A DNA stretch of 64,000 bases from Burkholderiales bacterium 8X. Lineage in GTDB: Bacteria > Pseudomonadota > Gammaproteobacteria > Burkholderiales > Burkholderiaceae_C. The notes under the pieces are model-generated. The model was not told where the DNA came from. It saw only the letters and a program-made list of their open reading frames with translations, and ran no database searches. Shown in pieces: positions 25,482-35,076 of this stretch; position 1 is the stretch's first letter; each line of letters starts with the position of its first letter. The DNA is taken from contig LR732703.1 in the NCBI GenBank assembly GCA_902506565.1, positions 808,030 through 872,029 of the forward strand, read 5' to 3'. The translations under genes were made by a program, and so were the position numbers.

Positions 25482-26945
25482 ATGAACGCGCGTGAAATGA
25501 CCGAAGAGCAGATCCTCGAACTCGGCGTGGTCGACGCCATGGCCGCGCTCGAACGCGGCGATCTCCAGGCCGAAGCCTATGTGCGGCTGCTGCTCCAGCG
25601 TGCCAAGGACCTTCGGCACCTCAACAGCTGGATCACCCTCGACGAAGAGGGCGCGCTGGCAGCGGCTCGCGCCGTCGATGCGGCGCGAGCGAACGGCGAG
25701 AAGCTCGGTCCGCTCGCCGGCCTCCCGCTCTACGTCAAGGACAACATCGTGACCCGTGGCATCGCCACCAGCGCCGGCACCAACGCCTTGCGCGGCTTCG
25801 TTCCGAAGCGCAATGCGCCGGTGCTCGAGCGCTTCCTGCAGGCCGGCGCGATCGTCCTCGCCAAGGCCAACATGCACGAGCTGGCATTCGGCAGCACCTC
25901 CAGCAACGCGGCTTGCGGCTTCGTTCGGAATCCCTACGACACCGACCGCATTCCCGGCGGATCGTCCGGCGGAACCGCGGCCGGCGTGGCGGCCCGCATC
26001 GCACCCGGCGGGCTCGGCTCCGACACCGGCGCCTCGGTCCGCAATCCGGCTTCCTTTTGCGGCATCGTGGGGCTGCGGCCCTCGATCGGCAACGGCGGCG
26101 CCGACCGGCGCTACGACGGCGCCGGGGTGGTGCCGATCTCGCGCACCCGCGACACGGTCGGGCCGATGGCACGCAGCGTGGCCGACGTTGCAATGCTCGA
26201 TTCGGTGGCCACCGGCAGCCCGCCGGTCGAGGCCGTGTCGCTCGCCGGCCTGCGGCTCGGCGTTCCGCATGCCTACTTCTGGGAGAACCTGGATGCCGAG
26301 GTCGAAGCCGTCATGAAGACCGCCGTCGGCCGCCTCCGCGAGGCCGGCGTGGTGTTCGTCGATGCCGACCTCGAAGGCATCCGCGAGATCAACGAGGCCA
26401 TCTCGATGCCGGTGGCGCTGTACGAGTTCTATCGCCGCGACCTCAAGGATTTCCTGGAAGAGGAACAGGTCGGGCTGACCATGGACGAGGTGATCGCGCG
26501 CGTGGAGAGCCCCGACGTGAAGGGCGTATTCGGGCTCGCAGCGACCATGCCGAAGGAAGCCTACGACCAGGCGATCCGCGTGCATCGGCCGCGGCTCGCG
26601 CAGCTCTACGCCGACTACTTCGCATCGCACCGGGTCGAGGGCGTGCTGTTCCCGACGGTGCCGATCCTGCCCGCGCCGATCGATGCCGAGTTCACCGGCG
26701 CGGTGTCGATCAACGGCATCGAGCAGCCGGGCGGACCGGCTGCGCAGTTCATGGTGCTGATCAGGAACGTCGACCCGGGCAGCAATGCGGGCCTGCCGGG
26801 CCTGGCGCAACCGGCCGGCATGTCGAGCGGCGGCTTGCCGGTCGGCCTGGAGATCGATGGGCCGCTCGGGAGCGACCGGCGACTGCTGGCGATCGGGCTC
26901 GCCATCGAGAAGGTGCTCGGGCTGCCCGAGGCGCCGCGGCTCTAG
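25482..26945 (+). CDS. Amidase (amidase signature family)
   Basis: 487 residues, soluble. The Ser-cisSer-Lys triad is visible: Lys86 (PLYVKDNI), Ser161 (GGSSGGTAAGVAA) and nucleophile Ser185 (GSDTGASVRNPA; the residue before Ser is Ala instead of the usual Gly). It hydrolyses a linear or aryl amide. Downstream of a LysR gene and divergent from hydantoinase-type genes, it may cleave a carbamoyl or amide product of that pathway. Distinct from GatA by context (no gatB or gatC). Confidence 0.9.
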   Translation: MNAREMTEEQILELGVVDAMAALERGDLQAEAYVRLLLQRAKDLRHLNSWITLDEEGALAAARAVDAARANGEKLGPLAGLPLYVKDNIVTRGIATSAGTNALRGFVPKRNAPVLERFLQAGAIVLAKANMHELAFGSTSSNAACGFVRNPYDTDRIPGGSSGGTAAGVAARIAPGGLGSDTGASVRNPASFCGIVGLRPSIGNGGADRRYDGAGVVPISRTRDTVGPMARSVADVAMLDSVATGSPPVEAVSLAGLRLGVPHAYFWENLDAEVEAVMKTAVGRLREAGVVFVDADLEGIREINEAISMPVALYEFYRRDLKDFLEEEQVGLTMDEVIARVESPDVKGVFGLAATMPKEAYDQAIRVHRPRLAQLYADYFASHRVEGVLFPTVPILPAPIDAEFTGAVSINGIEQPGGPAAQFMVLIRNVDPGSNAGLPGLAQPAGMSSGGLPVGLEIDGPLGSDRRLLAIGLAIEKVLGLPEAPRL

Positions 26946-27032
26946 GCAACCCGGCGCCGATCCCGCGATCGAGTCGCGCCGACGGCCCGGCCGATGCGGC
27001 GCAATCAAACCGGCACTCGATACCCGAGCCGA

Positions 27033-27503
27033 TTAGTCCTCGCGGCTCACCGTCAGCGCGACCACTGCGACGCCGGCGGCGATGACCAGGGCATCCTCGA
27101 TCCAGCCGCTGCGGGTCTGGCCGATCTCCGCCATCGCGCGCTTGCGGCCCGCCAGCGTGAGGTAGGCGAGCGGCACGGCTGCCGCGACCGCGAGCGCGGC
27201 GCCCGCTTGCTCGCGTCCGCGCGGCGCCAGGGCGGCGCCTGCGATGCCGGCGCTCATCACGCGGGCCGTCAGCCCGAGCAACACGGTGCGGTCCGGCGCG
27301 CTCTTCATCTTGTCGCCGGCCAGTTCGCCCGCGCCCATCGCCAGTGCGCCGTAGCGGAACAACGGGCGGTCGATGAGCGCTAGGTGTCCGGGCGTTCGAT
27401 AACCGAGGAGGCGCGCGGCTGCGATGCTCGCCATCGGCGTCATCGACCTCGCGCTGGCGACCGCGCCGATCAGTACAGAGGAAAGCAATCCAGTCAGCTT
27501 CAT
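27033..27503 (-). CDS. Small membrane protein, DUF4126-like
   Basis: 156 residues, mostly hydrophobic with about four membrane segments (MKLTGLLSSVLIGAVAS; ALAVAAAVPLAYLTL; DALVIAAGVAVVALTV). It carries SARSMTPMASIAAARLLG, a pattern seen in DUF4126-type membrane proteins. Function unknown. It converges with the amidase gene; the 87-base gap shows no convincing hairpin. It is not obviously linked to its neighbours. Confidence 0.75.
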   Translation of the reverse strand: MKLTGLLSSVLIGAVASARSMTPMASIAAARLLGYRTPGHLALIDRPLFRYGALAMGAGELAGDKMKSAPDRTVLLGLTARVMSAGIAGAALAPRGREQAGAALAVAAAVPLAYLTLAGRKRAMAEIGQTRSGWIEDALVIAAGVAVVALTVSRED

Positions 27504-27689
27504 GTTCGACCTTCTTTCGAATGAACGATGCCGATCGTGGATCGGAAGGGCCGCGACCATCGGCGGCGAAACCTTCGAGCGCTTGTAGGACGCGCACCAC
27601 GACCCGGCATCGGGCCGGCGGGCAGTAGCTATGCTCGGCGGTCGAGCGGGATCGACCCGACGCCTCCCCCAACAAGAGACAAGCTGCCC

Positions 27690-28580
27690 TTGCACCCGAC
27701 CGGAACCCTGCGCGGCATCGCCGCGATGCTGCTGGCCTGCGCCTTCTTCGCCTGCCTGGACGCCCTCTTGAAGCACCTGGCCGGGCACTACCCGCCGGTG
27801 CAGGTGATGGCGCTGCGCGGCCTCACCGCCCTTCCCCTGGTCTGCGCCTATGTGGCGTGGCGGCGCGAAGCCGGCAGCGTGTTCAAGCGCGGGCTGCGCT
27901 GGCGGCTGCACCTGCTCCGGGTGATGCTGAACATGGCGATGCTGGTGCTGTTCGTCTTCGGCCTCAAGAGCCTCGGCTTGGCGCAGGCCTACACGCTGAG
28001 CTTCATCGCGCCGCTCCTAATGGTGCTGATCGCCGTGCCGATGCTCGGCGAGCGGGTGCAGCCGAGGCACTGGATCGCGATCGGGCTCGGCTTCGTCGGC
28101 GTGGTGGTTGCGTTGCGGCCGGACCAGGAGGCCTTCCTCACCATCGGCGCCATCTCGGTGCTCGCCGGCGCCGCCTGCTACGCCTTGTCGAACATGCTGG
28201 GCCGGCTCATCAGCCGGACCGAGTCGAGTGCCGCGCTGGTCTTCTGGACCACGGCCGGCATGGCCGTCGGCGGCCTGCTGCTGTCGGCGCCGGGCTGGGT
28301 GGCGGTGCAGGCCGAGCATGCAGCGGTGCTGGCGGGCCTGGCGGTGAGCGGCTTTCTCGGGCAACTCCTGATCGCGGAGGCCTTTCGCCACGGGCAGGCC
28401 GCCGCCATCGCGCCCTTCGAGTACAGCGCGCTCGCCTGGGGCATCCTGCTCGACTGGATGTTCTGGCAAGCCACGCCGGATGCATGGACGCTGGGCGGCG
28501 GCGCGCTCATCATCGCGAGCGGGCTGTGGCTCGCCCGCTCCGAAGCGCCGCGATCGATGCTTCAACAGAAAAGGACCTGA
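27690..28580 (+). CDS. DMT superfamily (EamA) transporter
   Basis: About 296 residues with ten predicted membrane helices in two EamA repeats, starting GIAAMLLACAFFACLDALLK and, in the second half, AISVLAGAACYALSNMLG. The start is uncertain: a TTG at 27690 (MHPTGTLRG) is chosen because it comes closest to family length; CTG at 27684 and an in-frame reading from 27528 are alternatives. Such proteins export metabolites or amino acids. It is followed after one base by the DHFR-like gene. Confidence 0.82.
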   Translation: MHPTGTLRGIAAMLLACAFFACLDALLKHLAGHYPPVQVMALRGLTALPLVCAYVAWRREAGSVFKRGLRWRLHLLRVMLNMAMLVLFVFGLKSLGLAQAYTLSFIAPLLMVLIAVPMLGERVQPRHWIAIGLGFVGVVVALRPDQEAFLTIGAISVLAGAACYALSNMLGRLISRTESSAALVFWTTAGMAVGGLLLSAPGWVAVQAEHAAVLAGLAVSGFLGQLLIAEAFRHGQAAAIAPFEYSALAWGILLDWMFWQATPDAWTLGGGALIIASGLWLARSEAPRSMLQQKRT

Positions 28581-28581
28581 C

Positions 28582-29112
28582 ATGGCCAAGCTCGTTTTCG
28601 GAATGAACCAGTCCCTCGACGGCTATGTCGACCACACGGCGTTCGCGCCCGGGCCGGAGCTTTTCCGTCACTTCGTCGAAGAGGCTCGTGGCCAGGCCGG
28701 CAGCATCTACGGGCGGCGGATGTATGAGGTGATGCGCTACTGGGACGAGGTGAAAGACGTGTGGAACGAGGATGAACGCGCATTCGGCGAGGCCTGGCGG
28801 CGGCAGCCCAAGTGGGTGGTCTCGCATTCGCTGAAGTCGGTCGGACCCAACGCGACGCTGGTCGAAGGCGACCTCGCCGGCGCGATCCGCAAGATCAAGG
28901 CTTCGCAAGCCGGAGAGATCGAGGTCGCAGGTCCCGACCTGGCAGGCCAGCTGGGCGAGCTGGGCCTCATCGACGAATACCGCATCTACCTCCACCCGGT
29001 CGCGGTCGGACAGGGCAAGCCCTACTTCTCCCGCGCTCGCCCGCTGCTCCGGCTCCAGGCCCACGAGCGAATGCCAGACGACGTGTTGAAACTGACCTTC
29101 GTTCCGGCCTGA
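28582..29112 (+). CDS. Dihydrofolate reductase family protein (RibD C-terminal-like)
   Basis: 176 residues, soluble. It starts MAKLVFGMNQSLDGYVD, the standard opening of stand-alone RibD C-terminal/DHFR-like proteins; IEVAGPDLAGQLGELGLIDE and LHPVAVGQGKPYF are the other family segments. Probably an NADPH-dependent reductase, but targets of this group are mostly unknown. It sits directly behind the DMT transporter, with a purine-rich AAAAGGACC before the ATG. Confidence 0.85.
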   Translation: MAKLVFGMNQSLDGYVDHTAFAPGPELFRHFVEEARGQAGSIYGRRMYEVMRYWDEVKDVWNEDERAFGEAWRRQPKWVVSHSLKSVGPNATLVEGDLAGAIRKIKASQAGEIEVAGPDLAGQLGELGLIDEYRIYLHPVAVGQGKPYFSRARPLLRLQAHERMPDDVLKLTFVPA

Positions 29113-29166
29113 TGGCGTTGCCACTGCGGCCAGGGTCCATGTGTCGCCCGGCCGGTCGACCGCCGA

Positions 29167-30147
29167 TCAGCGCGTCAGGCGCACGGTCGAGACCGTTCGC
29201 TGCGCGGCCAGGCGGATCGCGGTCGCCAGGGACCGGATGGTCGGGTCATTCGACATGTGCCTCGACACGAACAGGCTGACCGGCGGCAGGTTCCAGCTCA
29301 GCTTGTAGGGCAGCGCCGCGCAGTCGCCGCGCTGCACCAGATCCTCGACCAGGTCTTTCGCAAGGATCGTCACGCCGTTGGGCATGTTGCGCAGCACGGT
29401 TTCGATCGTTCGCAGCGACATCGTCTCGACGATCGGTGACGGCGGCTGCACCCCGACGCTCAGGAAGATCGTGCTGAAGGTCCGGCGCATCGGCGTGTTG
29501 GGCGGCGGAAAGATCCAGTCCAGCTTCGCGAGCCGCGCCCAGTCGAGCGGCCCGCGCGCCAGACGCGTCCTGCTGCCTGCCGAGACCAGCAGGCAGGGCT
29601 CCTGCTCGTAGACCGGCTCCTGCTCGATGTCGACCCCGACGTTGTGATCGAAGGAGCGGCCGATCGCGCAATCGATCTCGCGGGCCGACAGCGCCTCGAC
29701 CAGTTCGTCGGTGGTGCCTTCCCTCGACAGCACCGACACCCGCGGCGACTGGTCGAGAAGGTGCGTGAGCGCCGCATGCAGCAGGCTTTCGGGCACCTGG
29801 GGCGTGATGCCGATGCGGACCCGGCCGATGAGCCCGGTCTCGATGGCGGTGAGTACCTCGGCGGTCGATGCCATGTCGGCCAGCGTCACCTGCGCGAATC
29901 GAAGCACCGCCCTGCCGGCCGCCGTCGGAATGAGCCCTCGGCTCGTCCGCTCGAACAGGCTCGCCATGAAGATGTCCTCGATCTCGTGCAGCGCCTTGGT
30001 GATCGCCGGCTGGCTGACCTTCAGTTCGAGCGCGACCCGGCTCAGCGTTCGGTGCCGCTCCACGCTCTGCAGCAGCATGAGGTGTCGCAGCTTGAGCCGG
30101 GAGCCGGCGGTGTGGCGAAGCCGTGCGGAATGATCGGACGAAGTCAT
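29167..30147 (-). CDS. LysR family transcriptional regulator
   Basis: 326 residues. Helix-turn-helix part: LMLLQSVERHRTLSRVALEL then KVSQPAITKALHEIEDIF, typical of the GbpR/PcaQ branch. The effector domain begins at RVRIGITPQVPESLLHAALT. It diverges from the GAF/TRAP operon across 69 bases and probably controls it. Convergent with the DHFR-like gene; between them lies a weak dyad around CGGTCGACCG. Confidence 0.92.
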   Translation of the reverse strand: MTSSDHSARLRHTAGSRLKLRHLMLLQSVERHRTLSRVALELKVSQPAITKALHEIEDIFMASLFERTSRGLIPTAAGRAVLRFAQVTLADMASTAEVLTAIETGLIGRVRIGITPQVPESLLHAALTHLLDQSPRVSVLSREGTTDELVEALSAREIDCAIGRSFDHNVGVDIEQEPVYEQEPCLLVSAGSRTRLARGPLDWARLAKLDWIFPPPNTPMRRTFSTIFLSVGVQPPSPIVETMSLRTIETVLRNMPNGVTILAKDLVEDLVQRGDCAALPYKLSWNLPPVSLFVSRHMSNDPTIRSLATAIRLAAQRTVSTVRLTR

Positions 30148-30216
30148 AACCCCGACCTTATACCGTCATCATTTCTTTGCACGTTGCGGTGAATCTCCGA
30201 CCCTAGACTGCGCTTC

Positions 30217-30783
30217 ATGTCCCCGCAGCGAAACCACCCGGCCGCCCTCGGCTCGACCCTCGACCTCGCACTCTTCGACAACCTGCTCGACGCGCTGGCC
30301 GAAGCACCCGATGCCGAGGCCGCCCTTCGCCAGATCGACTTCTGCCGCCGGATCCTGGCAGGCCCCGGGATCTTCAGCATCCAGTTGAACGTGACCACCC
30401 GGGACGATCCGCGCAACGAGATCCACCTGCAGCGCTTCTATTCCTCGAGGGGCGATCGCTTTCCGGTGCAAGGGCGCAAGCGCAAGACGCTGACGCCGTG
30501 GACCGAAAGCCTGTTCGCCAAGGGGCAGGTCTTCGTCACCGAGGGCAGCGAGGCGCTCGAACAGACCTTCGACGACTTCGCGCAGATGCGGCCACTCGGC
30601 CTCAACGCCGCGGTCAACGTGCCGCTCATGAAGGAGCGGATGTGCTATGCGACCTTCAACGTCTTCGGCACCCGTGGCGGCTGGCAGCCGTCCGAGGTCC
30701 TGGCATTGCGCCTGCTCGCCTTGAGCGCCGCCCGCTGGGTTGCGCCGTCACCGACGCTTTTCTATACGCTCGACGCCGACTGA
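30217..30783 (+). CDS. GAF-like domain protein of unknown function
   Basis: 188 residues, soluble. The pattern (LFDNLLDALAEAPDAEAALRQ early, then AAVNVPLMKERMCYATFNVFG) matches a GAF sensor fold, with no output domain attached. It is the first gene after the divergent LysR and comes 51 bases before the TRAP binding protein. It may sense or bind a pathway compound. I do not recognise a closer family. Confidence 0.65.
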   Translation: MSPQRNHPAALGSTLDLALFDNLLDALAEAPDAEAALRQIDFCRRILAGPGIFSIQLNVTTRDDPRNEIHLQRFYSSRGDRFPVQGRKRKTLTPWTESLFAKGQVFVTEGSEALEQTFDDFAQMRPLGLNAAVNVPLMKERMCYATFNVFGTRGGWQPSEVLALRLLALSAARWVAPSPTLFYTLDAD

Positions 30784-30834
30784 CCAGCGGCGCCGCCAAG
30801 CTCATCGACCCCTTCCAACCAACGAGGATCTGAC

Positions 30835-31971
30835 ATGTTTCGCACCGCATTGCATCCGCTCGCAGCCGCCGCGCTGCTGCTGGCCGCGGGCCTCGCCCAC
30901 GCCGACCTGGGAGACGATTGGCTGGCAGGCAAGGTGAGCACCGGCAATCCCGCCATCACCTATGTGGGCCCGCCGATCGAATTCAAGTACGGCCACCCGT
31001 CGCCGCCCGCTTCGCTCCTGGTGCCACCGACCCAGGCCAACATCAAGCGCATCGCGGCCGCGAGCAACGGCAAGCTGGTGATCAAGGAATACGGCTCGGG
31101 CAGCCTGTTCGGCGCCAAGGACGGATTCAAGGGCATTCGCACCGGCGTGGGCGAATGGGGCGTCTGCTACCCGACCTACGAAGGCCGCGGCATGTCGTTG
31201 TCCCGTGTCTGGGAACAGCCTTTCGTGACGCCGGCCAACCCGATGGCGGCAACCCGCATCGCACAGGAAGTCGCCTCGAAGTACTTCGTCCCCGAGTTCA
31301 AGAAGCAAGGCGTCGGCTGGGGCATGCACGTGGCCTTCCAGCCGGCCGACATCCTGAGCAAGAAGCCGATCCGCAAGCTCGAGGACCTGCAGGGCCTGAA
31401 GGTCGGCGCGCAGGGCATGTCACCCGATGTCGCCAGGGCCCTCGGCGTGGCGCTGGTCAACCTGCCCTATCCCGAGCTCTACACCGCCTTGCAGCAGGGC
31501 GTGATCGACGCGGTCTTCTGGGTGGACGCGGGCTTCATACCCTTCAAGCTGCAAGAGGTCGCGAAGCACCACACGACGCTGGGCGTGACCGGCGGCGGCG
31601 CCTGGACCTGCTACAACCCCGACGCGGTCGCCAAGCTGCCGCCGGACCTGAAGCAGCTGTTCCTGCGCGGCCTCGAACCCTCGGCCATGCAGAACGCGAA
31701 GATCTCGGGCATCGAGTTCTCTGCCAAGGCCAAGGAAGCCTACAAGGCCGCCAACGTCGAGATGATCACGCTGCCGCCAGCGGAGCTGAAGCGCTTCAAG
31801 GACAAGCTGCAGCCGGTGGTCGACGCCTGGGCCGCCGACCTCGAGAAGGACAAGATGCCGGCCAAGGCCCTGCTCAAGGACATCCAGTCGCTCAGCGCCA
31901 AGTACGAGTCGATGTCGCCCGACGAACTGATGAAGCTCTCGATCGAGCAGCCGGTCGCGGTGCAGCAATGA
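30835..31971 (+). CDS. TRAP transporter substrate-binding protein (DctP family)
   Basis: 378 residues with a signal peptide (AAALLLAAGLAHADL). Body features of TRAP periplasmic proteins: GKLVIKEYGSGSLFG, KPIRKLEDLQGLKVGAQGMS (the region with the carboxylate-binding Arg in many members) and YTALQQGVIDAVF. It binds an organic acid for sodium-coupled import. Its stop overlaps the next start by 3 bases; the Q and M subunits follow. Confidence 0.9.
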   Translation: MFRTALHPLAAAALLLAAGLAHADLGDDWLAGKVSTGNPAITYVGPPIEFKYGHPSPPASLLVPPTQANIKRIAAASNGKLVIKEYGSGSLFGAKDGFKGIRTGVGEWGVCYPTYEGRGMSLSRVWEQPFVTPANPMAATRIAQEVASKYFVPEFKKQGVGWGMHVAFQPADILSKKPIRKLEDLQGLKVGAQGMSPDVARALGVALVNLPYPELYTALQQGVIDAVFWVDAGFIPFKLQEVAKHHTTLGVTGGGAWTCYNPDAVAKLPPDLKQLFLRGLEPSAMQNAKISGIEFSAKAKEAYKAANVEMITLPPAELKRFKDKLQPVVDAWAADLEKDKMPAKALLKDIQSLSAKYESMSPDELMKLSIEQPVAVQQ

Positions 31972-32543
31972 GCGATCCGGTCCTCGAATCGCAGGAGGCC
32001 CGCGACCAGGGGCTGGCTCCGCCCGAGCTGGATTCGACCGCGCTCGGCGGCTACTGGATGAACGTCGGACTTCCCAAGCTGCTGCGCGACATCGCCGCGT
32101 TCGTCATCCTGCCGCTGATCGTGGTGGTCATCTCCATCGACGTGGTCGGCCGCTATTTCTTCAGCCACCCGTTCCAGTGGTCGCAGGAGGTGGCGACGCT
32201 CGCGTTGCTGGTGCTGTTCGTGGCGGCGATCCCGTTCACCACCGCCTCGAACGGCCATGTTCGAACCGAGACGCTCTACGAGAAGTACTCGCCACGCACG
32301 CGGGCCCTGGCCGATGCCGCCGGCTCGATCTGCGGCGCCGTCTTCATGGGCGTCGTCGCCTACTGGCAGTTGCGCGAGCTGCCCGGCATGTACTCGCGCG
32401 GCGAGGGCGCCGAGTTCATCGACATTCCCTACTGGCCGATCAGTCTCTTCCTTGCGCTGTGCATGCTCTTCGGGCTGCTGCAGCTCTCGCTTCGCACGGT
32501 CCAGCGCCTTCGCGATGCCTTCCGGCCGGGGGCTCGGCCGTGA
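31968..32543 (+). CDS. TRAP transporter small permease (DctQ family)
   Basis: 191 residues with about four membrane helices. Start ATG 31968 overlaps the binding-protein stop. The DctQ pattern is visible: DVVGRYFFSHPFQWSQEVA in the first half. The N-terminus has a cytoplasmic stretch of about 45 residues. It couples DctP to the large permease. Confidence 0.9.
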   Translation: MSDPVLESQEARDQGLAPPELDSTALGGYWMNVGLPKLLRDIAAFVILPLIVVVISIDVVGRYFFSHPFQWSQEVATLALLVLFVAAIPFTTASNGHVRTETLYEKYSPRTRALADAAGSICGAVFMGVVAYWQLRELPGMYSRGEGAEFIDIPYWPISLFLALCMLFGLLQLSLRTVQRLRDAFRPGARP

Positions 32544-33841
32544 GCCTGATCACGGTCGGCTACATCGCCATCGCGGCGATGCTGACGCTGATCCTGCTCG
32601 GCATACCGATCGGATGGGCGATGGCGATCGTCGGTCTGCTGGGCGAGTTCTACGTGACCGGCTTCGCCGCCGGCGCCTCGAAGCTGAGCCTCACCCTGTG
32701 GGAGAACGGAACGCTGTTCGTCTTCATCGCGTTGCCGCTCTTCCTCTTGATGGGGCAGCTCGCCTACCGCACCGGCATCACCGACGACCTGTACGACTGC
32801 ATCAGCAAATGGTTCGGCCACATGCCGGGCGGCATCGCGGTGTCGGCGGTGCTTTCCAACGCGGCATACGGCGCCGTCACCGGCAGCAGCATCGCGTCGG
32901 TCGCCACCCTCGGCCCGATGGTGATGCCGGAATTCCGCAAGTACCGCTACAACCTGAGCCTCGCCACCGGCACCCTCGCATCCGCCGGCACGCTGGCCGT
33001 GCTGGTGCCGCCGAGCACGCTGCTGGTGATCTACGGCGTCTGGACCGAAACCTCGATCGCGGACCTCTTCATGGCCGGCATCCTGCCCTGCCTGCTGCTC
33101 ACGGTGGTCTATTGCGCGGTGCTGGCGATCTGGTGCGCAGTCAAGCCCGAGATGGGTCCCCGCGGGCCGAGCTATCCGTGGCCGGCGCGCATCGCCTCGC
33201 TCAAGAAGCTGATGCCCGCACTGGTGGTGATCATCGTGGTGCTGGGCGGCATCTACGGCGGCATCATGACGCCGTCCGAATCCGCGGCGATCGGCGTGGT
33301 CGGCGTGCTAGCGATCGCGGTGGCGATGCGGCGCTTTCGCTGGCCGGCGCTGGCCGAGGCGCTGCGCCAGACCATCCAGACCTCCGGCATGGTGTTCGTG
33401 ATCGTGGTGACCGGCATCATGTTCACCCGCTTCATGGTTCACACCAACGTCACCGCCGACTTCGTGGCGATGGTCGCGAGCTGGAAGCTCGGCACCACCG
33501 GCTTGCTGCTCGCGATGCTGGTGCTGTACTTCCTGCTCGGCACCGCGCTCGACGGCCTCGGCATGTTGATCTTGAGCCTGCCGTTCGTGATGCCGCTGAT
33601 GGCGACCGCCGGCGTCGACAAGGTCTGGTTCGGCGTCTTCCTCTGCGTGATGATGGAACTGGCCGCGGTGAGTCCACCGGTCGGCATCACGGTCGCGGTG
33701 ATGCGCAGCGTGGCGCCCGACGTACCGACCCATGTGATCTTCCGAGGCTGCTATCCGTTCCTGGCACTGACCATCCTGCTGACCTTCGCGCTCATCGCAT
33801 GGCCGGGCCTCGCGCTCTGGCTGCCTGGCGTGATGCGATAG
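32540..33841 (+). CDS. TRAP transporter large permease (DctM family)
   Basis: 433 residues, 11-12 membrane helices, GTG start at 32540 overlapping the DctQ stop. Family segments: FIALPLFLLMGQLAYRTGI, SAVLSNAAYGAVTGSSIASV, GTLASAGTLAVLVPPSTLLV and GGIYGGIMTPSESAAIGVVG. Forms the ion-driven channel for the substrate captured by the upstream binding protein. Downstream genes are a VOC protein, a hydrolase and a flavoprotein, suggesting an aromatic or related acid as cargo. Confidence 0.93.
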   Translation: MSLITVGYIAIAAMLTLILLGIPIGWAMAIVGLLGEFYVTGFAAGASKLSLTLWENGTLFVFIALPLFLLMGQLAYRTGITDDLYDCISKWFGHMPGGIAVSAVLSNAAYGAVTGSSIASVATLGPMVMPEFRKYRYNLSLATGTLASAGTLAVLVPPSTLLVIYGVWTETSIADLFMAGILPCLLLTVVYCAVLAIWCAVKPEMGPRGPSYPWPARIASLKKLMPALVVIIVVLGGIYGGIMTPSESAAIGVVGVLAIAVAMRRFRWPALAEALRQTIQTSGMVFVIVVTGIMFTRFMVHTNVTADFVAMVASWKLGTTGLLLAMLVLYFLLGTALDGLGMLILSLPFVMPLMATAGVDKVWFGVFLCVMMELAAVSPPVGITVAVMRSVAPDVPTHVIFRGCYPFLALTILLTFALIAWPGLALWLPGVMR

Positions 33842-33868
33842 CGCCCTTCGGCACATCAAGGGAAACCC

Positions 33869-34276
33869 ATGCCCGTCTCCGCACTGCACCATTTCACGAT
33901 CCGCTGCACGCCGGCGGAACTGCCGCCGCTCGTCGACTTCTACACGCGCGTCCTGCGCCTCGAAGTCGGCGCACGGCCGGAGATCCCGGCGCCTGGCGCA
34001 TGGCTGTATGCGCAGGGCCAGCCGATCGTTCACCTCTACGCGAACCTGGTCACGCCCGACCAGCTGGCGGAGCCGGTCACCGGCCATGTCGACCACATCT
34101 CGTTCCGCTCGCGAGGCCTGGCCGAGATGCGGGCCCACCTCGCGGCGCAGGGCATTCGATTCGCCGAGGCACCGATCCCCGGCTGGGACATCCATCAGCT
34201 TTTTCTGCACGACCCGCGCGGTCTCAAGATCGAGATGACCTTCTGGATGGACCAGGAAGAAGGGAACGCGGCGTGA
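33869..34276 (+). CDS. VOC superfamily (glyoxalase/dioxygenase-like) protein
   Basis: 135-residue single-subunit vicinal oxygen chelate protein. It has ALHHFTIRCTPAELPPLVDF at the start, GHVDHISFRSRG in the middle and IHQLFLHDPRGLKIEMTF at the end, with His and Glu residues at the usual metal positions. Possible roles are ring-cleavage dioxygenase, lyase or isomerase. Its stop overlaps the hydrolase start by 4 bases, so the two are probably used together. Confidence 0.85.
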   Translation: MPVSALHHFTIRCTPAELPPLVDFYTRVLRLEVGARPEIPAPGAWLYAQGQPIVHLYANLVTPDQLAEPVTGHVDHISFRSRGLAEMRAHLAAQGIRFAEAPIPGWDIHQLFLHDPRGLKIEMTFWMDQEEGNAA

Positions 34277-35076
34277 CCGGCTTGCTCCAGGTCGGCGAGC
34301 TGCGGGTCGGCTTCGAACGCAGGGGCAACGGACCGCCACTGGTTTTGATGCATGGCGCCGAAGCCTCGCGCCACATGTTCGCCGAGCTGATGCCACACCT
34401 GGCCGAACATTTCACCGTGATCGCCTACGACCAGCGCGATTGCGGCGACACGGAGGGGCCGGAACGCCCGTCGACATTGACCGACCTCGCCGGCGATGCG
34501 ATGCGGCTCATCGAGGCACTCGGTTTCGGCCGGGCGCACGTGTTCGGCTCGTCCTTCGGCGGCCGGGTCGCGCAGGCGCTCGCGCTGCTGCATCCGGCTT
34601 CGGTCGACCGGCTGGTGCTGGGCAGTACCTGGCCGCTGCCTGGCAGCTACGAATCGGCCTGCCCGGATGCCGCGCGACTGGCCGAACTTCGAAGCCAGCT
34701 GCCCGGGTCTGCGGAGGAACTGGCGACCTGGTTCTTCCCGGAGGCGTTCCTCGCAGAGCGGCCGGCGCTGCGCAAGCTGTTCGCGAACGCGCGTACGCAA
34801 TCGGCCCGATCGTCCCGGCGCAGCCAGACGGTGCAGACCGCCATCGCAGAAGGTGCCGGCGCCATCTCGGCCCCCACGCTCCTGCTCGCAGGCGAGGTGG
34901 ACCGCGTGGTGCCGCCGCAGGTCACGCTGTCGATGGCCGACACGATCCGTCATGCCGAGGCCGTACCGATGCCCGGCATCGGCCATGTCGCCGCGATCCA
35001 GTCGCCGCAGCGCCTGGCGGAACAGATCCTTCGATTCCTTCGAGCGCCTTCGACACGCCGCGGAGATATTCGATGA
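34273..35076 (+). CDS. Alpha/beta hydrolase
   Basis: 267 residues, GTG start at 34273. Nucleophile elbow GSSFGG with Ser94, preceded by VLMHGAEASRHMF (oxyanion hole); the acid is Asp in LLLAGEVDRVVPP and the His lies in GIGHVAA. Such enzymes cleave C-C bonds of ring-fission products or hydrolyse enol-lactones. It lies between the VOC and flavoprotein genes in one operon. Confidence 0.88.
   Translation: MTGLLQVGELRVGFERRGNGPPLVLMHGAEASRHMFAELMPHLAEHFTVIAYDQRDCGDTEGPERPSTLTDLAGDAMRLIEALGFGRAHVFGSSFGGRVAQALALLHPASVDRLVLGSTWPLPGSYESACPDAARLAELRSQLPGSAEELATWFFPEAFLAERPALRKLFANARTQSARSSRRSQTVQTAIAEGAGAISAPTLLLAGEVDRVVPPQVTLSMADTIRHAEAVPMPGIGHVAAIQSPQRLAEQILRFLRAPSTRRGDIR

Noticed and set aside
32257..35076. 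A plus-strand reading frame spanning the TRAP large permease and VOC genes in another frame and ending in the hydrolase
   Set aside because: Only its last part, from GTG 34273, is a real gene; the upstream part is out of frame with DctM.
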